Below, piece by piece: positions 1 through 7,600 of a stretch of 56,336 nucleotides of DNA; positions within the stretch are counted from its first letter, which is position 1, and each line of letters starts with the position of its first letter. A program made the translations under genes and the position numbers. The stretch comes from Anaerolineales bacterium (GTDB lineage Bacteria; Chloroflexota; Anaerolineae; Anaerolineales; Villigracilaceae). The stretch lies in assembly GCA_016934715.1 (NCBI GenBank), contig JAFGSI010000057.1:1-56336 (forward strand). The letters are read 5' to 3'. The notes below the pieces were generated by a model, which ran no database searches, was not told the origin of the DNA, and worked only from the letters and a program-made list of their open reading frames with translations.

Positions 1-54
1 CGCCGAAAGGCGGGAGCTTCTTGGGCGTAGCCCAGGGATTGGTGCCCCAATCCC
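1..54. other. Cluster of three small hairpins
   Basis: Three inverted repeats lie in succession: CGCC-GAAA-GGCG (1-12), TGGGC-GTA-GCCCA (22-34) and GGGATTGG-TGCC-CCAATCCC (35-54, a perfect 8-bp stem). An A-rich stretch follows, which would be a T-rich tail on the minus strand. This could be the end of a structured RNA, a terminator or a palindromic repeat. No known RNA family is recognised, and the window edge cuts off the context. Confidence 0.3.
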
Positions 55-144
55 AAAATATGGATCGCGGCGTTTTGGTCTCGATCGCTGTTGAGACGAC
101 AGACAGGACAGGAATGCACACGAACAGAAAATGAGGTTGTCAAG

Positions 145-1158
145 ATGAAGATCCTGTTCATCGGCGGCACCGGCCTGATCAGTTCGGCCTGCTCGGAACT
201 GGCCATCGAGCGCGGCCTGGACCTGTGGGTCCTCAACCGCTCCGTTTCAGAGAAAACCCCGCTCCCGGCGGGGGCACACCTGCTCCGGGGCGATATCCAC
301 GGCGACGAGGCCGCTCTCGCCTGCCTGCTGGACGGGCACAACTTCGACTCTGTGGTGGATTGGATCGCCTACACCCCAGGCGATATCGAACGCGCTATCC
401 GGCTGTTTGGCGGGAAAACCCGCCAGTTCGTCTTCATCAGTTCGGCCAGCGCCTACCAGAAGCCGCCCGGGCACTACCTGATCACGGAGGCAACCCCGCT
501 CGAGAATCCCTTCTGGCAGTATTCGCGCGACAAGATCGCCTGCGAAGCACGCCTGATGCGCGCATATCATGAGGACGGCTTTCCGGTCACGATCGTGCGC
601 CCTTCGCTGACCTACGGCCCATCCCAGATCCCGCTGTGCGTTGGTTCATGGACCCATCCCTACACGGTCATCGACCGGATGAAGCGCGGCCGGCCGGTCA
701 TCGTCCCCGGCGACGGGACCTCGCTGTGGGTCTTGACCTGGAATGCTGATTTTGCGGTCGGGCTGGCCGGCCTGCTCGGGCGGGAGGAGGCCATCGGGGA
801 GGCCTTCCACATCACCTCCGACGAGGTCCTGAGCTGGGATCAGATCTACCGCCAGGCAGCGCAGGCGGCCGGGGTAGAGGCCCAGATCGTCCACGTACCA
901 TCCGACCTGATCGCTGCCTACGACCCGCACGCCCTGGGGAGTCTGGTCGGCGATAAGGCCAACAGTGCCGTCTTCGACAACACCAAGATCAAGCGCTTCG
1001 TCCCGGACTTTGCCTGCAAGGTGAGTTGGGCCGAAGGTGTGCGCCGGGCGATCGCCTGGCACGAGACCAGCCCGTCGCGGCAGACGATTGACGAACAGGC
1101 CAACCAGGTCTGGGATGCGATCCTGTCCACCTACCGGCAGGCCTGGCCGGGGGCGTAG
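145..1158 (+). CDS. NAD-dependent epimerase/dehydratase (extended SDR)
   Basis: Predicted cytosolic 337-residue protein of the extended short-chain dehydrogenase/reductase superfamily. The N-terminus MKILFIGGTGLIS is a Rossmann nucleotide-binding loop, FISSASAY is the usual active-site serine strand, and YSRDK gives the catalytic YxxxK pair. The C-terminal half has the substrate-binding layout of nucleoside-sugar epimerase relatives. The ATG at 145 is preferred because the Rossmann strand begins there; an upstream in-frame start at 91 would add an unrelated tail. The substrate cannot be told from sequence. The gene stands alone, with a hairpin cluster before it and an accessory repeat region after it. 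An inverted GTCTC/GAGAC pair lies near 80-97 upstream. Confidence 0.85.
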   Translation: MKILFIGGTGLISSACSELAIERGLDLWVLNRSVSEKTPLPAGAHLLRGDIHGDEAALACLLDGHNFDSVVDWIAYTPGDIERAIRLFGGKTRQFVFISSASAYQKPPGHYLITEATPLENPFWQYSRDKIACEARLMRAYHEDGFPVTIVRPSLTYGPSQIPLCVGSWTHPYTVIDRMKRGRPVIVPGDGTSLWVLTWNADFAVGLAGLLGREEAIGEAFHITSDEVLSWDQIYRQAAQAAGVEAQIVHVPSDLIAAYDPHALGSLVGDKANSAVFDNTKIKRFVPDFACKVSWAEGVRRAIAWHETSPSRQTIDEQANQVWDAILSTYRQAWPGA

Positions 1159-1257
1159 AGCTCGTCCTTTTTTTCAAGATCAGGTGGAACGGACAGTTAT
1201 ATTACCCCCCCCCGTTCCCCTCGCGGGTGGTTTTCGTTGTGAAGGTCCTGGTCTGCG

Positions 1258-1420
1258 GCTCCCGGAGTCACCAAACCCCGGAAGCCCGCAAAATCCGTTC
1301 CCGTCCACTTGTCCGCCGAAGGCCCCCGAAGGGGGTTTTAGAGTCCGTTGAAGATCTCCCGACACCGCACCTGCGGTGGGTGCAGGTGTGCTCTTCGGGA
1401 GGGCACTGCCGCCAGAGAGA
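1258..1420. repeat. Direct repeat copy A flanking the PIN cassette
   Basis: This stretch recurs at 2388-2541 with small differences. Both copies hold GCCCGCAAAATCCGTTC, then short hairpins (GCC-GWA-GGC and CCCCC-GWA-GGGGG), then a 46-base core that is identical in the two copies (here 1356-1401). The core begins CTCCCGACACCGCACCTGCG and ends CTCTTCGGGAG, so its ends pair and its middle contains further inverted repeats. The preceding gap (1159-1257) holds no gene but has a run of nine C at 1205-1213. The copies lie in direct orientation about 1.1 kb apart. Confidence 0.75.
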
Positions 1421-1432
1421 GTCTCAATCGCA

Positions 1433-1460
1433 TTGACTTGCCAGTAAGATCTGCTATACT
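1433..1460 (+). promoter_or_regulatory. Promoter of the PIN cassette
   Basis: TTGACT (1433-1438) and TATACT (1455-1460) are separated by 16 bases, close to the housekeeping sigma consensus. Transcription would begin near 1467, 14 bases before the ATG at 1481. The promoter starts 13 bases after repeat copy A ends, so the cassette appears to carry its own promoter. Confidence 0.6.
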
Positions 1461-1480
1461 GCCATGGAGTGAAGGGCGCC

Positions 1481-1920
1481 ATGAAAGTCTATCTGGATGC
1501 TTGCTGTCTCAACCGGCCGTTCGACGATCAGGGACAAACGCGCATCCGCCTGGAAGCGGAAGCCGTGCTGTTGATCCTGAACCGGCTTCATGCAGGGGAA
1601 TGGCAATGGATCGGCAGCGATGTGCTCTGGTATGAGATCCAACAAACCCCGGACACGGAGAGACGCGCCCGCGTCTCCTTGATGGCCGAATTCGCGCACG
1701 TCCATGCGAGACTCACCGAGAAGATCGTCTCACGCGCCCAGGACCTGGAAAAACTCGGCTTCGGCCCGTACGACGCCCTTCACCTGGCATCCGCCGAATC
1801 GAAGAACGCCAACGTTTTCCTGACCACGATGACCGCCTGTTGCTTCTCGCCCACCGCCACAGGAAAAAGTTGGACATGCTCGTCGCCAACCCCCTGGATT
1901 GGCTGGAGGAGGTACCATGA
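1481..1920 (+). pseudogene. PIN-domain (VapC-like) toxin, frameshifted
   Basis: The first 115 or so codons read as a PIN-domain RNase: MKVYLDACCLNRPFDDQ supplies the first metal-binding Asp, WYEIQQT the acidic Glu, and GFGPYDALHLA the next Asp. After FLTT (about 1828) this frame loses all resemblance, but the neighbouring frame continues with DDRLLLLAHRH and ends VANPLDWLEEVP, the normal family C-terminus. A single missing base near 1826-1830 explains this; restored, the product would be about 146 residues. The stop overlaps the next start as ATGA, as expected for a coupled toxin-antitoxin pair. It is either a real inactivating mutation or a sequencing indel. Confidence 0.75.
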
Positions 1921-2120
1921 ACGTCCAACATCTCCCTCTCGATCGAATCCGCACGCTTGGCTTAGAGGCCCTGGCACGCGAACTGGGGCCCGTCGGCCTG
2001 GCGCGTTTCCTGCAACAATTCGAGACCGGGAGCGGGGACTACACCCGCGCACGAGCCGATTGGTTGAAGGAAGAGGATGTGAAAACGCTGGCGGATAAAG
2101 TTACGAAAGCCCGCAAGTGA
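1917..2120 (+). CDS. Small partner protein of the PIN toxin, probable antitoxin
   Basis: Predicted 67-residue soluble protein starting MNVQHLPLDRIRTLGLEALA and ending in a Lys/Arg-rich tail. The central part RFLQQFETGSGDYTRARADW looks conserved and globular; no DNA-binding motif is certain. The ATG at 1917 overlaps the toxin stop by ATGA and has a strong Shine-Dalgarno stretch GGAGGAGG. Its position and size fit the antitoxin of a type II system, but that role is inferred from context; no named family is recognised with confidence. The frame is intact although the upstream toxin frame is broken. Confidence 0.65.
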   Translation: MNVQHLPLDRIRTLGLEALARELGPVGLARFLQQFETGSGDYTRARADWLKEEDVKTLADKVTKARK

Positions 2121-2142
2121 TCCCTGCCCGTTTCTACCGACC

Positions 2143-2174
2143 GATCTCCCGGCGTCCCGACGAGCCGGGAGATC
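2143..2174. terminator. Hairpin after the PIN cassette
   Basis: GATCTCCCGGC (2143-2153) and GCCGGGAGATC (2164-2174) form a perfect 11-bp stem with a 10-base loop, 22 bases after the small partner gene. There is no T-run on either side, so it is either a weak terminator or another palindromic element of this region. Confidence 0.4.
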
Positions 2175-2261
2175 GCGCGCCGAAGCGAGGGAAGTGAGAG
2201 GTAATAAGTGAAAAGCGGTGGGGTCGCCGGGATCATGGGTTCGCGGAGTCGCCCATGACAC

Positions 2262-2327
2262 ATTCTCCCGGCGTCTTGTCGAAGCACCCTGAAATCGCGA
2301 GCAAGGGCATGAAGACGCCGGGAGAAT
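2262..2327. other. Perfect 16-bp inverted repeat
   Basis: ATTCTCCCGGCGTCTT (2262-2277) is the exact reverse complement of AAGACGCCGGGAGAAT (2312-2327), with a 34-base loop. It shares the CTCCCGGCGTC arm sequence with the hairpin at 2143-2174. It lies in a geneless stretch between the PIN cassette and repeat copy B and does not look like a standard terminator. Confidence 0.6.
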
Positions 2328-2387
2328 CGATCGCCCGATGCCAACGCATGATCCCCTGTCGGGGTGGGTCAAGACACGGGCCCCCGG

Positions 2388-2541
2388 AGCCAACCAGCTC
2401 AGGGAGCCCGCAAAATCCGTTCGAATCCGTTTATCCGTTATAGAGTCCGCCGTAGGCCCCCGTAGGGGGTTGAAGAGCTCCCGACACCGCACCTGCGGTG
2501 GGTGCAGGTGTGCTCTTCGGGAGAGCATCGTCGCCAGGAGA
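2388..2541. repeat. Direct repeat copy B flanking the PIN cassette
   Basis: Second copy of the repeat at 1258-1420, in the same orientation. The identical 46-base core is at 2478-2523. The two mini-hairpins before it have GTA loops where copy A has GAA, while their stems are preserved. Upstream, TCCGTT occurs three times at 9-10 base spacing (2415-2440). The region 2121-2567 contains no gene. Confidence 0.75.
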
Positions 2542-2567
2542 AATGACGTAACAACTGCGTGAAGAAA

Positions 2568-2585
2568 TACTATTTCCGAATAGTA
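2568..2585 (-). terminator. Terminator of the truncated minus-strand gene
   Basis: TACTATT and AATAGTA form a perfect 7-bp stem around a 4-base loop. Read on the minus strand it is followed by TTTCTTC, so it fits a short factor-independent terminator. It overlaps the stop codon of the fragment at 2570-2820. Confidence 0.4.
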
Positions 2586-2820
2586 AAGCAATAAGAGGCA
2601 TTTTCCCCAATGAACAAACTCCGGAATTCTTCCAAATTCATTCCTGGCGGCCCATCAAAATAATAAGAAAAGGCTGATGCCTCTTCACTCATTGCTAAAC
2701 GTTTTTCATCCAGAAATGTGTCACCTGGCGCCTGAATGAATATTGTTCCCCCAATAATACTACCTCGATCAAGATCGGGGCAGACTATTGTCTCTGTTTC
2801 AGTGTTGGTTTGAAGTCGGC
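2570..2820 (-). pseudogene. C-terminal remnant of an unknown protein
   Basis: About 80 codons on the minus strand read as protein (for example GGTIFIQAPGDTFLDEKRLA and later PPGMNLEEFRSLF) and end at a stop that overlaps a terminator-like hairpin. Base composition is clearly more AT-rich than the flanking genes, suggesting transfer. Upstream the frame runs into the antisense of the transposase at about 2820 and has no plausible start, so the gene was probably cut by the insertion. No family is recognised. Confidence 0.4.
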
Positions 2821-2825
2821 CATAA

Positions 2826-3425
2826 CCTCTGGCCGAACTGGGCGAAAAACCGGTGCGCCAGGCCTCGGAATTGAATTTGGCGCCTGAAGCAGGGCAACTG
2901 TTCTTCCAGGATGGCACTGAAAGGCCAATGGAGCGGCCCAAAGATCCTGAGAAGCAGGCGATTTTCTACAGCGGCAAGCAGAAACGACATTGCATCAAGA
3001 ACAATCTGCTCGTCGACCATCACGCCAAGATCATTTTGCTCCCCCCTACCTGCGAAGGCAAGAAACATGACAAGAAGATCGCAGATGAAACCGGACTGGT
3101 TTTACCGGAAGGGAGTAGCCTGGCTCAAGATACTGGCTTTCAAGGCTATGCGGTAGCGAAGGTGACCATGATCCAGCCGATGAAGAAACCCCGTGGCAAA
3201 GAGCTCACTCCCGAACAAAAAGGAATCAACCGCCCAATATCGAGCGTGCGCATTCGGGTCGAGTATGCCATCGGTGGGGTGAAACGCTACCGGATTGTCA
3301 AAGATCTGGTGCGAGCTCGGAAGGATGACTTTCGAGATCGCGCGATGGAAACTTGCTGCGGCCTCCATAACTTCCGTTTGAACTTCAGACCCTGGCATTA
3401 CAACGCCAATTTTGCTAAACCGTGA
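2826..3425 (+). mobile_element. 5'-truncated IS5-type transposase (DDE_Tnp_4)
   Basis: The frame opens after a stop at 2823-2825 and reads as the catalytic part of a DDE superfamily endonuclease. The three acidic residues are visible in QDGTERPMERPKDPEKQ (D), AQDTGFQGYAV (D) and RVEYAIGGVKRYRIVKDL (E). Hallmarks of the family such as YSGKQKRH, DKKIADE and KKPRGKELTPEQK are present. The N-terminal helix-turn-helix half is missing and there is no credible start codon, so the element is probably dead despite an intact active site. No terminal inverted repeats could be assigned. Confidence 0.8.
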
Positions 3426-4050
3426 TAAGGTCTAGTATCCCAGGTTAGCGGATTCGAACGGGCAGCCAAACAATATAGCGAGCTTGCCAGGAGGCTTCGC
3501 ATACCCACTTTCGGCTGGCCCATACGTCACACACCCGGAGCAGGACGTCCCCGTTCCTAACCAACTGGGAGTCTACTCCCAAATGCACCCGGCCGCCTCT
3601 CCTCGGAGAGGTGCTCATATGCTAACAATATAAGGCCCGTGATTCCTTTTGCGCGATTGAATACAAGATATTGAAAATTATCTTTGTTCATGAGGATCAA
3701 GCCATCCGGGATTGCGGTGGCACAGACTCTGGTGGAAACCCAGGCGCGCTTGTGGAAGAGTGGGCTCAGGCCGGCTGAAGCCTGCGGCAGGCCGCTTTGT
3801 TTTGAGGGGCGGCGGGGAAAACTCTCGCATGGCCTGGACGAAAGGCAAGTATAATCAGCGGTCAGGTAGGGGCTCGGCTGGGTTGATCTCCGCAAGCAAT
3901 CTCCGGGATCCGGTAATCCTCTGCTGTGGGCGCGCTCGTGTCTTGCGGCGTCGCAAGATACGTGTCGGCGGATGTCATCTGGGAGGGCTCCAGGTCCGCC
4001 GCGCGACCATCCTTTTTCGAGACGATCAAGCAGGAGAGACAGGCAGATCC
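3426..4050. other. Geneless stretch after the IS remnant
   Basis: No convincing gene is seen on either strand. The stretch contains two hairpins, TGGGAGT/ACTCCCA (3566-3581) and CCTCTCC/GGAGAGG (3596-3611), which may mark the end of the old insertion, and a TATAAT box at 3850-3855 about 200 bases before the next gene. A 112-codon minus-strand frame (3557-3895) resembles nothing known. Confidence 0.4.
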
Positions 4051-4512
4051 ATGGACGTTCATATCGAAGGGCCAGATCTTAAAACAGCAAGCCTTTGCGC
4101 GCCGATCCTGCGTGCTCTACCGGCATGGTTCGGCATCGAGGAAGCGATTGTCCGCTATATCACCGAGATTGACCATCTGCCCACGCTGCTGGCCTACGAA
4201 GCCGAGCGTGTGATCGGCTTCCTGAGTCTCAAACAACACACGCCGTATTCGGCCGAGATCTATGTGATGGGCGTTTTGCCGGAAGCACAGCGCAGGGGGA
4301 TTGGTCGGGTGCTGATCGACCGGGCCCAGGCGTGGTTGAAGGAACACGATGTCGAGTACTTGCAGGTAAAGACTTTGGGACCATCTCGCGCCGATGCAGG
4401 CTATGCCAAGACCCGGACCTTCTATGCGGCAATGGGATTCAGACCCCTGGAAGAGTTCACCCAGATCTGGGATGAATCCAATCCTTGTCTGATCATGGTC
4501 AAAAGGCTTTAG
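4051..4512 (+). CDS. GNAT family N-acetyltransferase
   Basis: Predicted 153-residue cytosolic acetyl-CoA-dependent acetyltransferase. The core reads IYVMGVLPEAQRRGIGRVLI, with the Q/RxxGxG/A acetyl-CoA loop given by QRRGIG; the preceding strand is GFLSLKQHTPYSAEI and the C-terminal FYAAMGFRPLEEF is the usual motif B region. The ATG at 4051 is chosen because the GNAT fold begins just after it; longer in-frame starts would add an arginine-rich tail without homology. The Shine-Dalgarno is weak. The substrate is unknown. The gene stands alone, convergent with glnE. Confidence 0.8.
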   Translation: MDVHIEGPDLKTASLCAPILRALPAWFGIEEAIVRYITEIDHLPTLLAYEAERVIGFLSLKQHTPYSAEIYVMGVLPEAQRRGIGRVLIDRAQAWLKEHDVEYLQVKTLGPSRADAGYAKTRTFYAAMGFRPLEEFTQIWDESNPCLIMVKRL

Positions 4513-4663
4513 CAAACAAGGGGCGCCTTCGTGGGTGGACCCATCGTGTCTCGAGGATGGCCGCCGAGGCCAGCGACCATCCCAACTCCTTGACCAGATG
4601 GAGTGGAATTATCCTTTCCCGCGGAGGCTGCTCATCGAGCGCAAGGACCGGCCATGGTCCTCC

Positions 4664-7600
4664 TTATGCCAGCAGGCGCAGGTTCATCTCCTGGATGTCG
4701 CTTGAATAACGCTCCAGTTCATCGCGCAGGCGGGCGGCATCGTTGCCGTACAGCAGGCGGCGGGCCAGGAAGGAAAACTCCTCGCTTTCATAGGGCGGCA
4801 GGCTGACATCCTGGGCGTCGCCGCGCACCACCCGCAGCGAATCGATCAGCCAGCGCATGAAGGTGTGCGCCTTGCGCAGGCGGGTGTATTCCTCGCTTGA
4901 AAGGTGCCCGGCAGCATGCAGGCCGGCCATGGCGGCCCGCAGATTGGTGCTGCGCAGCGATGGGTCCCCGGCGCCGTGGCTGATTTGCAGCCCCTGGACC
5001 AGGTATTCAATATCGACCAGGCCGCCGGGGCTGTACTTGGCGTTGAAGGTTCCCCCGCTGACAAGGTGGCGCAGCTGGCGCTCGCGCATCGCCCGCATGG
5101 CGCTGACATCGAACGGCTCGCCGGTGTAGACGAACCCGTCGCGCAGGGCGCTGATCTGCTCCCCAAGATCCTGGTCACCGGCGATCGGGCGCAGCTTGAC
5201 CAGGGCCTGGCGCTCGTAGGCCCAGGCCGGGCCGCCAGGGGCGAAATAACGCTGGAAGGCCTCCAGCGAGACGGCCAGGCTGCCGGCCTTGCCGTACGGC
5301 CGCAGCTGCAGGTCGATCTCGAAGATGCCCTTGCGCTTGGCCAGCACGGCGTTGAGAAAATCGTGAACCACCCTCTCGTGGAACTCGGCCGAGGCGATGA
5401 CCTGCGGGCCGGCGGTCTTTCCGTCCCCGGTGTAGATGAACATCAACTCGATATCGGAGGCGAAGCCCAGCTCGCGGCCGCCGCACTTGCCCAGGGCGAA
5501 GACTGCCATCTGCGAGACAGCGCCGTCCACCAGGAGGGGCGTACCGTGGACACTGCGCAGGTCCTCGGCGGCCAGGTGGTAGGTGGCATTGACGAGCACT
5601 TCGGCCAGGTCGGTCAGCTCTTCGGAAAACTCGTCGAATTCGCGCGTGTGGCCGAGAATGTGGCGCATGTCGATGCGGAACATCTCGCGGTCCTTGAAGT
5701 CGTTGACCACCCCCCGCCAGGGAGCCTCCGGCCGCGGTGCCTGCGCCCCGTCATGGACCGGCAGCAGGGCCGCCTCCAGTTCGGCCTGTAATTGTTGACG
5801 TACTTTGACCGTCTGGAGGGCGTCCAGGTCTTGGACCACCGGAAACAGGTTGGCGTACTGCATGCGCAGGAAGTCATCCCACAGAAAGTCGCTGACTCCC
5901 AGCAGGCGGGCCAGGTTGTCGAGCACTTCCGGGCGTTCGATGGAGGCCAGTTCATCGGGCCAGTTGGGGCGCTGGAACAGTTTGCCCAGGAATTCGCGGA
6001 AGTGCAGCAGGGCCGCCTCGGGGTTGGGCGAGCGCGGCAGCAGGTGTGTGAAGTGCTTGATCAACACGATGGCGGTGCGCAGTTCGCGCTGGCGCTCGAG
6101 GTCGCCGATCTTGTGGCCGTCGGCGTCGGTGACGAACAGGATGTCCTGGACCCGGTTGCCGATCGAGTCGATGATCACCCGGGCGATGTAGATCCGGTAG
6201 ATGGCCAGGGCGTTGGTCAGTTCGTACAGGAAGCCGAAGGTGTCGGTGCCGTCGATGCGTAGCAGGGTGTAGCGTTCGGATGCCTGGTTGTCGATCTCGA
6301 TCTCGATCGGATAGAGCGTTGGACTGCCCTCGGGCAGATCCTCGAAGGCGGCTCCGACCCGCCTGGCCAGTTCGCCGCGCGCCTCCCGCCGCTGCCCCGT
6401 GCGCATCCGGCCCAGCAGGGCGGTCAGGTCGTCCTGGTAGCGGGCCCAGGCCTCGTCCGGCAGCGGGTCCGGGCTGACCGGCGCGACGGTGAACACGTCG
6501 ACAATCTTGCGCTGGGTCGAGGCGGTCCGCCCGGGGTGGCGTCCGCGCGGGCGCGCCGGCTCGCCGGGGGCCTCCAGCGGCTCGTAGGTGAAGACCTGCC
6601 CGTCGAGGATGTTCAGGCCGTGAAGGAACATCAGGCCGCAGATGATCGACAGTTCACCGGGATAGTCGTAGGCGACGATGGTCACCTTCCAGCGTCCATC
6701 GTCGAGGGCGCGGGACTCGACCACCGCCAGCCGTTCGGGATCCAGGCGGGCAGCCAGGGCGGCGTGGTGCTGGATCTCTGCGGGAGAGAAGGTCTCGGCG
6801 TAGGAGGCATCCAGGCGGGCCAGGTGCTGGCGGACCTGGGGGTTTTCGGCCTCGTCCGGGCCGGTGGAGAAAACGGGATCGTCATTCATCGGCATACTCC
6901 CGACATGGTGCAGGAAGACTGCCCGGATGGCTCGACAGTGCTGCTGGTAACGTTCCATGAAGGCCTCTCCGGCCAGAGGTTCCTGGAAGCCGAGTCGCCG
7001 GGCGAGCAAGGCGATGGCGGTTGGGTCGGACGGCAGGGTGTAGGTCTGACGGTAGTCGAGCATCTGCAGGTGGTGCTCAACCGTGCGCAGGAAGACATAG
7101 CCGTCGGACAGGGTGGTGGTCTCGGCGGAGGTCAGCAGCCCGGCAGCCTTAAGGGCCGCCAGGCCCTTGAGGGTCGCCCGGGTGCGGAGCTCCGGGTGGT
7201 TGTTGACATGGATCAGCTGCAGCACCTGGAGCACGAATTCGATGTCGCGTATCGATCCCTCACCAAGTTTGACCTCCCCCCAGCGGCGCCCCTTCTCACA
7301 CAGGAATTGCTCCGTGCGCTGTTTCATGGCGAAGACCCCAGCGCGCACCTGTTCAGGCGGATTGCTGTAGAGCAGGGGATAGACCAGCTCGCGCAGGGCC
7401 TCGCCCAGGCCAAGCTCCCCGGCGATCGGCCGGACCTTGAGCAGGGCCTGCTTTTCCCACAAGCGGGCGTGCTCTCGCAGGTAGTGCAGGTAGGAGTCGA
7501 GCGTGTTGACCAGCGGACCATCCTTGCCCCACGGGCGCAGGCGCAGGTCGACCCGGTAGAGGAAGCCCTCCGGGGTGTTCTGCCCCATGACCTGGATGAA

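Noticed and set aside
1205-1213. Run of nine C as a phase-variation tract
   Set aside because: It lies in a geneless stretch between genes, so slippage would not switch a reading frame.
2413-2440. TTCGAATCC resembling a tRNA T-loop in repeat copy B
   Set aside because: It is part of a TCCGTT tandem pattern in the repeat; no cloverleaf can be formed around it.
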